From Lyngbya sp. CCAP 1446/10 (GTDB lineage: Bacteria; Cyanobacteriota; Cyanobacteriia; Cyanobacteriales; Microcoleaceae): 64,000 nt of DNA. The notes under the pieces were generated by a model. That model searched no databases, was not told the DNA's origin, and saw only the letters and a list, made by a program, of their open reading frames with translations. The translations under genes were made by a program, and so were the position numbers. Shown here piece after piece: positions 50,384 to 58,788 of the stretch. Position 1 is the stretch's first letter, and every line of letters starts with the position of its first letter. The DNA is taken from contig NZ_JAIGNI010000011.1 in NCBI RefSeq assembly GCF_026130175.1, forward strand, positions 48,211-112,210, given 5' to 3'.

Positions 50384-50572
50384 CTAAGCTTTGTCTACAA
50401 TCTCTTTTGCTTTATCTTTGAGGTCTTCTTTCATGTGAATTGCTGAGGCTTCGTCCTGCTTGGCTTGACCTTCTACTTTATCTTTCAGATTGCCTGTAAC
50501 TTCGCTCACAGCTTCTTGGATTTTGCCTTCAATATTCTTAGCTGTTGCTTCGACTCTATTTTCAATGCTCAT
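50384..50572 (-). CDS. CsbD family stress protein
   Basis: This 62-residue, Lys/Glu-rich helical protein reads IENRVEATAKNIEGKIQEAVSEVTGN and LKDKVEGQAKQDEA, the CsbD pattern. Members are abundant, small, stress-induced proteins of unknown function. A strong terminator follows the gene. Confidence 0.9.
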   Translation of the reverse strand: MSIENRVEATAKNIEGKIQEAVSEVTGNLKDKVEGQAKQDEASAIHMKEDLKDKAKEIVDKA

Positions 50573-50657
50573 TATTTTTTATTTTAACTCTACAACTACT
50601 AAGATAGGATTTTCTAGTTGAGTTTGAATCCGTCTTTAGATAGATTTGCTGTTAACT

Positions 50658-50900
50658 TTATTTCTGAGTTGCAGGTTCGATCGCAATTTCGACAAGTTTA
50701 TTTTTGGACGACAAACCCGATTTAATGGCGATCGCAGATTTAGGCACTTTAAACTTTTTCGCCAACAACACGATTAATTCTTGATTAGCTTTTCCATCGA
50801 CTGGTGGCGATTTGAGATGTACTTTGAGGCTGCCGTCTGGTTGCTCTTCGATGCTTTGCTGTTTGGAATTCGGCTTAACTTTGACTGTAAAAATCGTCAT
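50658..50900 (-). CDS. DUF167 (YggU) family protein
   Basis: This 80-residue protein has the YggU/DUF167 pattern: [49 protein letters not shown] and [12 protein letters not shown]. The KANxxL block and the KSGLSSKxK loop are diagnostic. The family has an unknown role and a ribosome-adjacent fold. GGAAG repeats are found right before its start (50903-50955). Confidence 0.93.
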   Translation of the reverse strand: MTIFTVKVKPNSKQQSIEEQPDGSLKVHLKSPPVDGKANQELIVLLAKKFKVPKSAIAIKSGLSSKNKLVEIAIEPATQK

Positions 50901-50902
50901 AC

Positions 50903-51003
50903 TTAGAAGGAAGAAGGAAGAAGGAAGAAGGAAGAAGGAAGAAGGAAGAGGGAAGAATTACCTATTACCTATTACCTATTACCTATTACCTATTACCTAT
51001 TTA
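50903..51003. repeat. GGAAGAA and TTACCTA tandem repeats
   Basis: GGAAGAA units fill 50905-50955 and ATTACCT units fill 50958-51002. Both are short tandem repeats upstream of the DUF167 gene. The first resembles the array at 44275. Confidence 0.8.
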
Positions 51004-51046
51004 CCAATTGCGTAGAAACTGGGTTGAATAAAGTAAGTCTGATTAT

Positions 51047-51649
51047 TCAAGAAACGGCGACTGTTTCTGAATGTTCGATTTTTGTTCCCAAAACCTTCAA
51101 AAATTCAGCTAACCAGTTAGGATGAGCCGGCCACGCGGGGGCTGTGACTAAGTTGCCATCGACTACGGCTTCGGTAACGGGAACTTCGGTATATTTGCCG
51201 CCAGCGCGGAGGATGTCGGGGCTGCAAGCTGGGTATGCGGTGCAGCGTTTGCCTTCGAGCACGCCGGCGGCGGTGAGGACTTGCAAGCCGTGACAAATAG
51301 ATGCGATTGGCTTTTTGTTATTAGCAAAGTAGCGGGTAATTTGCAGCACTTTTTGGTTGAGGCGGATGTATTCTGGGGCTCTTCCTCCGGGGATAATTAA
51401 AGCGTCGTAATCGGCGGCGTTAATGTCGTCAAAAGTTGCGTTTAAAGTAAAGTTGTGACCGGGTTTTTCGCTATAGGTTTGGTCGCCTTCAAAGTCGTGA
51501 ATTGCGGTGCGAATTGTTTGGCCTGCGGCTTTGTCGGGGCAGACTGCGTGGACGGTGTGACCTACCATTTGTAGTGCTTGGAATGGTACCATTACTTCGT
51601 AGTCTTCTACAAAGTCGCCGACTAGCATTAATATTTTTTTTGCTGTCAT
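51047..51649 (-). CDS. DJ-1/PfpI family protein
   Basis: This 200-residue protein has the class I glutamine amidotransferase-like fold with a nucleophile Cys in [16 protein letters not shown] (about 120), the Glu-containing start [24 protein letters not shown] and [14 protein letters not shown]. Family members act as deglycases or chaperones, or as proteases (claims differ). The protein is close to the bacterial PfpI-like form annotated as general stress protein. It stands alone before petN on the same strand. Confidence 0.9.
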   Translation of the reverse strand: MTAKKILMLVGDFVEDYEVMVPFQALQMVGHTVHAVCPDKAAGQTIRTAIHDFEGDQTYSEKPGHNFTLNATFDDINAADYDALIIPGGRAPEYIRLNQKVLQITRYFANNKKPIASICHGLQVLTAAGVLEGKRCTAYPACSPDILRAGGKYTEVPVTEAVVDGNLVTAPAWPAHPNWLAEFLKVLGTKIEHSETVAVS

Positions 51650-51693
51650 ATTTGTAACTCCTGTTATTGAGTTTTGGTTAAATAGGATTTAAA

Positions 51694-51774
51694 AGACTCG
51701 GCGGTTGAAACCGCGTCTACACAAACAAAACCCGCCGACGCGGGTTGAAGACTCGGCGGTTTCAACCGTACATC
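51694..51774. repeat. R1 repeat, copy 5 (short form)
   Basis: GACTCGGCGGTTGAAACCGC at the left and CTCGGCGGTTTCAACCGTAC at the right surround the AAAACCCGCCGACGCGGG hairpin. This copy lacks the middle part of the full element. Confidence 0.85.
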
Positions 51775-51785
51775 TTATTTGGGAT

Positions 51786-51875
51786 CTAGAAACCGTTGCG
51801 GCCCCAAATCACCATTGAAATTGAGAAGGAGAACAGAACTAGCACCGAAACCCAACCGAGTGACAAAATATCCAT
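51786..51875 (-). CDS. petN: Cytochrome b6f complex subunit PetN
   Basis: This 29-codon gene is too short for ordinary gene finders but is unmistakable. The minus strand reads [29 protein letters not shown] and stop, which matches PetN of other cyanobacteria almost residue for residue. PetN is a single transmembrane helix that stabilises the dimeric cytochrome b6f complex in the thylakoid. It stands alone between the DJ-1-like gene and a divergent membrane protein gene, with an R1 repeat just after its stop. Confidence 0.95.
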   Translation of the reverse strand: MDILSLGWVSVLVLFSFSISMVIWGRNGF

Positions 51876-51957
51876 AGCTATTTACTGAACGAACTGTACA
51901 AAGTGACTCCAACCCTTATGATAATTTAATTTGAGCCATTTTTGGAATGAAGGTGCT

Positions 51958-52461
51958 GTGAAGGATTCGTCAAATTTTAGTTTCGCTGAACGGGTAGAAT
52001 CTTTGAAAGCAGGGACTGTTGCTGCTTTGTCTTGTTTTTGTGGTTTTGGGGCGATCGCCCTGGTTAACAGCTTAATCCTAGCCCGTTGGTGGGATTCTCT
52101 GGCGAGCTTGCAGGTAATGGCCGTTGACCTAAATTTTGCCTTCAGAGGATTGATGGCACTTGTGGGCGGTTTCTTATTCGGCGTTACCTACCGCTACGCT
52201 ATCCGGTGCGATACTAACCCGCACCTTAAATCTGGCGTGGTGTTGGCTTTTGGGCTGGTGCGGGCTTTTGGACAGTTGGATGCGGGACTTTCTTTTGAGG
52301 CGGGGAAAATACCGGGTTTGCAGGAGTTATTGCCGTTTGCGGTTGGTGCGGTGGAAAGCGTGGTATTGTTTGCGATCGCGCGTTTGGTGTTGGATTGGGC
52401 GATCGGGTTCGACGGCTTCGCTAACGGGCGATCGTTGATTCAACCATTCGGGCGATCGTAG
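51958..52461 (+). CDS. Conserved cyanobacterial membrane protein, unknown function
   Basis: The product is about 167 residues long from the GTG at 51958, preceded by AATGAAGGTGCT; the frame continues upstream to a TTG at 51931. Four hydrophobic segments are visible: LSCFCGFGAIALVNSLILA, FRGLMALVGGFLFGVTYRYAI, VVLAFGLVRAFGQL and VESVVLFAIARLVLDWAIGF. The family occurs in cyanobacteria and plant plastids, so a photosynthesis-related role is possible, and petN is divergent and 83 bp away (inference). No motif for activity is visible. Confidence 0.65.
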   Translation: MKDSSNFSFAERVESLKAGTVAALSCFCGFGAIALVNSLILARWWDSLASLQVMAVDLNFAFRGLMALVGGFLFGVTYRYAIRCDTNPHLKSGVVLAFGLVRAFGQLDAGLSFEAGKIPGLQELLPFAVGAVESVVLFAIARLVLDWAIGFDGFANGRSLIQPFGRS

Positions 52462-52490
52462 ATTAAACCTTTTGATTCTTAACTCAGATC

Positions 52491-52635
52491 AAACGGCGGT
52501 TGAAACCGCGTCTACACAAACAATGTCCGCCTCCGCGGACTGAAGAAAAGAAGCTAATTTAAACCGTTGATTCTTCAACCCGCGCACCATCCGGGTTTTG
52601 TCTGTGTCGGCGCGGTTTCAACCGCCCGGTATTCT
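52491..52635. repeat. R1 repeat, copy 6 (complete)
   Basis: This copy gives the clearest structure. Left arm AAACGGCGGTTGAAACCGCG, hairpin GTCCGCCTCCGCGGAC, spacer, hairpin CAACCCGCGCACCATCCGGG, and right arm GCGCGGTTTCAACCGCCC. The palindrome is 145 bp long overall. Confidence 0.9.
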
Positions 52636-52637
52636 TT

Positions 52638-53315
52638 TTATTTCAAACCTAATACCTCATATTCTAAATTGCCGTAAACCATTTGCTTATCTACCGCCGA
52701 CAAAACCTTATTGTTAGCAGCATCAGAAACTAAACACTGACAAACTAACTGCGCCACATCCGCCCGGTGAATAGTTCCCGCCACCCGACAATCTTCCGTT
52801 AAAACACCGTTACCCGTCGCAGGTTCCGACTTCAATCCGCCCGGACGAATCACAGTATAAATCATCCCGCTTGCTATCAAATGATTTTCCGCTTTTTCCT
52901 TTTCAATTAACACCGGGCGCAAAGTTTCTAAAGCTTGCGGCGGCAAAGCGGCGGCCGTGTTACCGCTACCGATAGATGAGACTAAAATAAACTTTTTTAC
53001 GCCCGCTTTAACGGCAGCATCAATCAAGTTTTTGTTGCCTAAATAATCGGCTCTTTCCCCATCCTTTGGCAAGCCGCCAACGGTGCTGATTGCGGCATGG
53101 ATTGGCGCGCCTCCAGCCATTGCAGCTTCCACAGCCGCAGCGTCCAAAGCGTCGCCAGTTATGACTTTGATGCCCATTGCTTCTAATTCGGTGCGCGTTT
53201 CGGGCGATCGCAAAAGTGCTGTTACTTGCATATTTTGTGCTACGAGACATTTGGCGATTTCTAGGCCGACGCCTCGACTAGCACCTGCTAAAAAGATGTG
53301 GGATTTATCTGTCAT
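52638..53315 (-). CDS. NAD(P)-binding SDR-like protein
   Basis: This 225-residue atypical short-chain dehydrogenase has a Rossmann start FLAGASRGVGLEIAKCLVAQ (G-x-x-G-x-x-G) and an NmrA-like/atypical SDR body: DALDAAAVEAAMAGG, ISTVGGLPKDGERADYLGNKNLIDAAVKAGVKKFILVSSIGSG, then the YTVIRPGGLKSEPATG block in place of the catalytic Tyr-xxx-Lys. In plants and cyanobacteria, similar proteins (TIC62-like or Ycf39-like) bind NADP. Its role is unknown. It stands alone. Confidence 0.85.
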   Translation of the reverse strand: MTDKSHIFLAGASRGVGLEIAKCLVAQNMQVTALLRSPETRTELEAMGIKVITGDALDAAAVEAAMAGGAPIHAAISTVGGLPKDGERADYLGNKNLIDAAVKAGVKKFILVSSIGSGNTAAALPPQALETLRPVLIEKEKAENHLIASGMIYTVIRPGGLKSEPATGNGVLTEDCRVAGTIHRADVAQLVCQCLVSDAANNKVLSAVDKQMVYGNLEYEVLGLK

Positions 53316-53472
53316 ATTAATTTTGTTTTAGTTTGTGCAGAAGTTGGTTTTTTTGACTTGGGAATAGTATACAACAACCTTCTGTGATTTTTTGAATTAG
53401 TTTTTTTTTACCGCAGAGGGCGCAGAGGACGCGGAGGAAGAGATGGGAAAGATTGGCAATTTCCTATTTACG

Positions 53473-54084
53473 TTAGATTTTTTTGCCGACGATTACTACC
53501 CAAGATTGAGCTTCGCGCGGCAAGCCGGGAGGGCGATAGTAGTGATTGACAATTTCAAATCCTGCTTGTTCTAAACAAGGTGCTAAAGTTTCGTATTCCC
53601 ATCCTGCTGTATAGCGTTTTCCTGTCGGCCGTTCGTCGTAGCCTTCCCAATTTCCCCGGCACATTGACATGACAATTGCACCGCCAATAACTAAAGTTTT
53701 GTGCAAATCTTGCAGCACTTTCACCATTTTGTCGCTGGGAATGTGAATCATGGAAGCATTGGCGAAAATACCGTCAAATTCGGCTTTTGGTAAGTCGAGA
53801 TTCAGAAAAGATTGCTGCAAAACTTCGCAGCCGGATAATTTCTTGGCTATTTCTACAAAAGCCGGAGTTGCATCTAATCCTACAACTGTATGTCCTTGGC
53901 TTTTAAACGCTACTAAGTCTCGTCCTGGCCCGCATCCTATATCGAGGATTTTACCGGGATTGCGGGGCATGGCAGCGATTAGTGCGTCGCGATTTTGGGA
54001 TACGTCGTGGTGCCATGTTCCTTCTCGGAAAGATTCGGCGGTTGCTTGGTATTCTGCGATCGTAATTTCTTCGCGTTTGTCCAC
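53473..54084 (-). CDS. Class I SAM-dependent methyltransferase
   Basis: The 203-residue protein has motif I ILDIGCGPGRDLVAFKSQG, motif II VVGLDATPAFVEIAKKL and motif IV FDGIFANASMIHIP. It ends with a beta-strand block SWVVIVGKK. The fold is complete; the substrate is unknown. It lies 118 bp downstream of the bioA-bioB pair on the same strand, but an R1 repeat separates them, so a place in biotin synthesis (as BioC) is not supported. Confidence 0.82.
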   Translation of the reverse strand: MDKREEITIAEYQATAESFREGTWHHDVSQNRDALIAAMPRNPGKILDIGCGPGRDLVAFKSQGHTVVGLDATPAFVEIAKKLSGCEVLQQSFLNLDLPKAEFDGIFANASMIHIPSDKMVKVLQDLHKTLVIGGAIVMSMCRGNWEGYDERPTGKRYTAGWEYETLAPCLEQAGFEIVNHYYRPPGLPREAQSWVVIVGKKI

Positions 54085-54124
54085 AATTTCTCCTATTGTA
54101 TTATTTGATATTGGTTAATTCAAG

Positions 54125-54264
54125 AAGACCGGGCGAATAGAATTCGCGTCTACACAGACAAAACCCGCCTCCGCGGGTTGAAGAATTGGCTGTGAAAATA
54201 TGTTATTTTCTTGAGTCCGCGGAGGCGGACATCGTTTGTGTAGACGCGGTTTCAACCGCCGTCC
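54125..54264. repeat. R1 repeat, copy 7, overlapping the bioB end
   Basis: ACCGGGCGAATAGAATTCGC at the left and GACGCGGTTTCAACCGCC at the right enclose the hairpins CAAAACCCGCCTCCGCGGG and GTCCGCGGAGGCGGAC. The right 60 bp overlap the end of the bioB frame. Confidence 0.85.
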
Positions 54265-55282
54265 GATCATCTTCCGAATTAACTTCTAACATTGAACCGT
54301 CGGGAGATTCGATCGCAAATCCTGCATCTCGAATCATATCCCAATCTTGATTGGCCGCTTGTCCGGGAGTAGTCAGATAATCGCCCACAAAGATAGAATT
54401 AGCCGCGTAGAGTCCCAGAGGTTGCAGAGATCGCAAATGCACTTCCCGTCCCCCAGCAATCCGAATTTCTTGGCTGGGAAGCAAAAATCGGAACAAGCAG
54501 AGAATCCGCAAACATTGGCGCGGATTTAATGTGTTTAAACCTGCAAAGGGCGTACCGGGAATCGGAATAAAAAAGTTGACCGGTACGCTAGTAACGCCCA
54601 ATTTTCGCAGGGAAAGCGCTAAATCGATCGCATCATCATCCGATTCGCCCATCCCCAAAATTCCGCCGGAACAAGTGGTGATTCCGGCTGCTTTGACGTG
54701 TTCGACGGTTTCGACGCGATCGCCAAAAGTGTGAGTTGTGCAGATGTCCTCGTGGTACGATTCGGAAGTGTTGAGATTGTGATTTACGCGATCGACTCCA
54801 GCTTTCGCCAAACGGTGAGTTTGCTCCTCGCTCAACAACCCCAAACAAGCACAAATTTTCAGGTTATAATTTGCCTTGACGGTTTCTACAGCATCCAAAA
54901 CGCGATCGAAAGTAGATGCGTTGGGTTGGCGGCCAGAAATTACTAAACAAAACGTACCAGCTTTTAAATCTGCCGCGCGCCCGGCCGCTTCCAGAATTTT
55001 TTCCTTAGCTAAAAGCGGATATTTTTCAATTTCCGCAGTCGAGATTTTGGACTGAGAACAATAATGGCAATCTTCAGGACAAAGGCCACTTTGAGCGTTT
55101 AGCAAATAGTGCAATCTGACGCGGTTTCCCCAGTAATGGCGGCGCACCCGATAAGCTGCGTTTAGTTGTTCCAGTAAAACCTCATCCGGCGCGCGCAATA
55201 CGGCTAAAGATTGCTCGCGAGAGAGACATTTGCCCGCCAGCGCGTCATCAGCCAAATCATTCCAATTGGGTAAATTCATCAC
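54203..55282 (-). CDS. bioB: Biotin synthase
   Basis: This radical-SAM enzyme inserts sulfur into dethiobiotin. The 359-residue protein has the CxxxCxxC cluster Cys68, Cys72 and Cys75 ([13 protein letters not shown]) and the [2Fe-2S] ligand region CLGLLSEE...[10 protein letters not shown]. The body follows BioB over its whole length ([58 protein letters not shown]). The last about 20 residues (from RTAVETAS to the end) are encoded by repeat R1 and replace the normal terminus. The functional body is complete. It follows bioA by 14 bp, so the two are co-transcribed. Confidence 0.95.
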   Translation of the reverse strand: MMNLPNWNDLADDALAGKCLSREQSLAVLRAPDEVLLEQLNAAYRVRRHYWGNRVRLHYLLNAQSGLCPEDCHYCSQSKISTAEIEKYPLLAKEKILEAAGRAADLKAGTFCLVISGRQPNASTFDRVLDAVETVKANYNLKICACLGLLSEEQTHRLAKAGVDRVNHNLNTSESYHEDICTTHTFGDRVETVEHVKAAGITTCSGGILGMGESDDDAIDLALSLRKLGVTSVPVNFFIPIPGTPFAGLNTLNPRQCLRILCLFRFLLPSQEIRIAGGREVHLRSLQPLGLYAANSIFVGDYLTTPGQAANQDWDMIRDAGFAIESPDGSMLEVNSEDDRTAVETASTQTMSASADSRK

Positions 55283-55296
55283 TAAAATTAAAGAGT

Positions 55297-56604
55297 TTAC
55301 AAAGTATCCAAAACTTGACGAATTACCCGATAAATCGATTCTAATTCATCAGGAGAAATGCAGTAGGGAGGCATCACATAGAGCGTGTTTCCCAAGGGAC
55401 GGAGCAAAAACCCCGCTTCGAGAAATCTGGCTCTCAATACAGGGCCGATCTCATTAAAATAACCGGAACTGCTTTCGGTTTTCACATCCATTGCTGCGAT
55501 GGTGCCGCAAGTCCGAATCCGTTCGAGTTTAGGATGATCTCTCAGCCATTGATTCAGGTATTTGTGGTGCAGTTTTTCCATCCCTTCATACATATTTGGG
55601 TTTTGCTCCAAAAGCTCCAGGGATGCTACACTCACCGCACAAGCTAAGGGATTTCCGGTGTAAGAATGACCGTGAAAAAAAGCTTTGTCCGATTCATCTC
55701 GCCAGAAAGCTTGATAAATATCCTCCGATGCCATTGTGACAGAAAGTGGCAAGCAGCCGCCAGACAATCCCTTAGATAAACACAGAATATCCGGTGCAGT
55801 TCCAGATTTAAGCGAAGCAAACAGTTCGCCCGTGCGCCCAAAACCCGTCATCACTTCATCGTAAATCAACAATACATTATATTGGCGGGCCATTTGTGCG
55901 ATCGCCCGCAAAAACTCAGGGCGGCACATTCGCATTCCCGCAGAACCTTGCACCAAAGGCTCAATAAAAATGCCCGCATAGCCATTTCCATGCTTCAACA
56001 AAGACTCCAGTTTCTCCAAACTCTCCGCCTCCTTGCTTTCCACCTCCTCATCGCCGTCAAAAGTCGCAGGAAAAGGCACAACATCCCCAGGAAACATTAA
56101 AGGCGCAAAAGGTTCCCACCACAGCGAACTTCTGCCAGCAGACATCGCGCCCACAGTATCGCCGTGATAACCTCCCTCAAAACTAATAAAGCTAGTGCGG
56201 TTAGTTTCTCCGAGATTTAGCCAATATTGAAATGCCATTTTCAGAGCAACTTCAACAGCAGTCGAACCATTATCAGAAAAGAAAATTCGCGTCAAAGAAT
56301 CAGGCGTATGAGTTATCAATTTATCGGCAAGTTTCTGGGCTGGTTCGTGCGTAAATCCCGCAAAGATAACGTGTTCTAAAGTTTTAGCTTGTTTGTAAAG
56401 AGCCTCAGCCAGAACCGGATGGCTGTGTCCGTGAATCGTCACCCACCAACTAGAAATACAGTCGAGAATTTGCCGCCCATCTTCTAATTCCAGCAGCACT
56501 CCTTTGCCGCGAATTACCTTTAGCGGCGCAGGAGCAGTTTTCATTTGCGTGAAGGGCTGCCAAATTGGTGAACTCGAAGAGTTATGTTGTTTATTTATCG
56601 TCAT
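55297..56604 (-). CDS. bioA: Adenosylmethionine-8-amino-7-oxononanoate aminotransferase
   Basis: This PLP enzyme makes 7,8-diaminopelargonic acid from KAPA, the step two before biotin. The 435-residue protein has IWQPFTQMK at the start, [65 protein letters not shown] with the PLP Lys, and [15 protein letters not shown] start at MTINKQ (56604), since the upstream 17 codons are not typical. It is upstream of bioB on the same strand; bioD and bioF are not in this window. Confidence 0.95.
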   Translation of the reverse strand: MTINKQHNSSSSPIWQPFTQMKTAPAPLKVIRGKGVLLELEDGRQILDCISSWWVTIHGHSHPVLAEALYKQAKTLEHVIFAGFTHEPAQKLADKLITHTPDSLTRIFFSDNGSTAVEVALKMAFQYWLNLGETNRTSFISFEGGYHGDTVGAMSAGRSSLWWEPFAPLMFPGDVVPFPATFDGDEEVESKEAESLEKLESLLKHGNGYAGIFIEPLVQGSAGMRMCRPEFLRAIAQMARQYNVLLIYDEVMTGFGRTGELFASLKSGTAPDILCLSKGLSGGCLPLSVTMASEDIYQAFWRDESDKAFFHGHSYTGNPLACAVSVASLELLEQNPNMYEGMEKLHHKYLNQWLRDHPKLERIRTCGTIAAMDVKTESSSGYFNEIGPVLRARFLEAGFLLRPLGNTLYVMPPYCISPDELESIYRVIRQVLDTL

Positions 56605-57098
56605 TTTTGCGCCTGTAACTAATATCAAATTGCATTGTAATATAGCAAACCCCACTCAATTAACTGGTTCTAATCTTGTAGGGTGTGCAATGCGCACCGG
56701 CAGGTTAACCGTTAACCGGGAGCATTTCATTTTTGTAAAAAGCATTTTTTTCTTTGAGTGCTGTACCCGCTCGCGTATTATACAATACGCGAGCTCTTAC
56801 AGCATTATAAATGCAAAACTGAGATGCTCCCTCTAGGAGAAGGGTTTCAAACTCAATCGGTGCGCAGTGCACACCCTACAAACTGCCACCATATCAGTCG
56901 TAGGGTGCATCGCCCTAAAAAAAATCCCAAACAAATATCGACAATCTTATAGCGACGCACCTAACAAAAATGGTTGAAACAACAAACTCAATACTATTAT
57001 TTTGTAGCAAAAGTTTGTAAGAATAGTATTAGTTAGCTACAAACTCAATCGGTGCGCGGTGCACACCCTACAAACTACAAAATTATACTTTTTACCAG
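56605..57098. other. 494-bp gap with several small repeats
   Basis: A palindromic element lies at 56718-56831: GGGAGCAT/ATGCTCCC at the ends and a GCTCGCGTATT/AATACGCGAGC hairpin at 56769-56794. TCGGTGCGC..GTGCACACCCTAC occurs twice (about 56856 and 57047), and the related TAGGGTG..GCGCACCGG at 56678 is its inverse. No gene or promoter can be named with confidence, although the bioA promoter should lie near the right part. Confidence 0.7.
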
Positions 57099-58511
57099 TT
57101 ACAATTTTTTACCAACTAAGAAATAAGTGATCATTGCCCCTTTACCTTTGACATTAATTTTACCGCGTTGTTCAAACAAATACTTATCGCACAGCAACTT
57201 ATAAGTTGAGCTGCTAACTTGAATTTTACCAGGAAGTCCCTGGGATTCCATGCGACTTGCTGTATTCACCGCATCTCCCCACAAATCGTAAATAAACTTT
57301 TTAGTGCCGATGACACCTGCTACAACTGGCCCAGTATTAATGCCAATGCGGATGTTGAGAGGTTCGCCGCATTCGTCGCTAAATTTTAGAATTTCTTGCT
57401 GCATTTCGATCGCCATTTCGGCAATAGATTCTGCATGATTTTTACAGGGAAGTGGCAAACCGCCTGCTACCATATAATTGTCGCCGATGGTCTTAATTTT
57501 TTCTAAGCCGTATTTCTCGCTTAAGCAGTCGAAAGCTGAAAATATTTTGTTCAGCAATTCGACTAATTCTTCTGGAGACGTGCGGGAGGATATTTGGGTA
57601 AAGCCCACAATGTCAGCAAACAGCACCGTAACCTCGGCAAATCCGTCGGCAATATTGATCTGTCCTTGTTTTAGGCGATCGGCAATCATTTCGGGTAAAA
57701 TATTTAGCAGTAAACGTTCCGACTTTTCTTGTTCGGCGCGCAATATTTCCTCAGCTTCTTTCCGCTGTGCGATTTCCTGGTAGACTCGGTGAAACATTTG
57801 ATTAAAAGCAACCATGACTTCTCCCAACTCGTCATCGCGCTTGACAGATAAAGAGTAAAAATCTGGTTTTTCTCGATCTTTGCTCAAAGCGTCTCCCGCA
57901 GCGATCAAGTCATCGCGCAATCTCAAGATTGGTGCAATTACTGTCACACCTAAAAAAAGCATCGTTACAGAAGTGACAAAAGCTGATATAATGATGACTA
58001 AAACAGCAATTCGCCCGATAAATGCGTAAAGTTCTGGTTGAACGGTGGACGCATCGTGGCGAACAATTAAGATGTAATCTCCTCCCAAATGTCGCTCAGT
58101 CCAAGCAACATCGTAGCGATTGCGATCGAAATTTTGCTTGTGAACTATACGAGCAATTTTCAGTTCATTTAAACTGATTTTAGGCTCTTCGCCAAGTGTA
58201 TATATTAACTCACCGTTAGCTTGATAAATAGATAGTCCTAAGACTACTTGAGAATCCTTAGTAATATTTTTTACTTCTTCTTGAAACAAAGTGCGATCGG
58301 AAACATCTTGGGCGAGCAAAAATTCGAGGGAATCAACTGTCGGCCGAGATAGCTGTTCCAGTTGAGTTAAAAGTTCATTTTCGCGCCTAAAATAAGAGGG
58401 GACTAAAATAATTCCCTCTATGACAAGAATGCTAGCAAATACCCACAAAGCTATTTGTCTGGACAAGCGAGATTTAAAAAAATTCAAAAAGGATAGAAGG
58501 CGCGCTGACAT
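57099..58511 (-). CDS. HAMP-type adenylate cyclase (class III)
   Basis: This 470-residue protein has two transmembrane segments (about 20-40 and 170-195), a periplasmic sensor between them (about 45-165, unrecognised; SRPTVDSLEFLLAQDVSD), a HAMP domain (about 195-250), a coiled coil and a cyclase (about 285-465). The catalytic features are complete: FADIVGFT, KTIGDNYM, EKIKTIG, YDLWGDAVN and ASRMES. Lys-Asp at the purine site indicates ATP as substrate. The linker SERLLLNILPEMIADRLK is shared with the next cyclase, at 58789, and with the CHASE cyclase. The two cyclases here lie on the same strand, separated by an R1 repeat, and are probably paralogues. Confidence 0.92.
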   Translation of the reverse strand: MSARLLSFLNFFKSRLSRQIALWVFASILVIEGIILVPSYFRRENELLTQLEQLSRPTVDSLEFLLAQDVSDRTLFQEEVKNITKDSQVVLGLSIYQANGELIYTLGEEPKISLNELKIARIVHKQNFDRNRYDVAWTERHLGGDYILIVRHDASTVQPELYAFIGRIAVLVIIISAFVTSVTMLFLGVTVIAPILRLRDDLIAAGDALSKDREKPDFYSLSVKRDDELGEVMVAFNQMFHRVYQEIAQRKEAEEILRAEQEKSERLLLNILPEMIADRLKQGQINIADGFAEVTVLFADIVGFTQISSRTSPEELVELLNKIFSAFDCLSEKYGLEKIKTIGDNYMVAGGLPLPCKNHAESIAEMAIEMQQEILKFSDECGEPLNIRIGINTGPVVAGVIGTKKFIYDLWGDAVNTASRMESQGLPGKIQVSSSTYKLLCDKYLFEQRGKINVKGKGAMITYFLVGKKL

Positions 58512-58601
58512 AGAATTTACTATTGTACAAATGACTAATTTAGGAGATAGGAAAATAAACCTGGTTTCTTGTAATAAAGTTTGGGTTGGTCAACGAATAT
58601 C

Positions 58602-58752
58602 CGACGGCGGTTGAAACCGCGCCTACACAAACGAAGTCCGCCTCCGCGGACTGAAGAAAGAAGATAGCGAAATTTTAACCGCCGAGTCTTCAACCCGCGC
58701 ACCATCCGGGTTTTGTTTGTGTAGAAGTGGTTTCAACCGCCCCGTCTTCTCC
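58602..58752. repeat. R1 repeat, copy 8 (complete)
   Basis: GACGGCGGTTGAAACCGCGC at the left, with GTCCGCCTCCGCGGAC; CAACCCGCGCACCATCCGGG and then AAGTGGTTTCAACCGCCCC at the right. It lies between the two paralogous cyclase genes. Confidence 0.9.
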
Positions 58753-58788
58753 CAAGCTAGTAGACCCCTTAATCTAATGATAAACAAA

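Noticed and set aside
53473..54084. BioC role for the methyltransferase next to bioB and bioA
   Set aside because: It is separated from bioB by an R1 repeat and 118 bp, and the sequence shows no feature particular to BioC.
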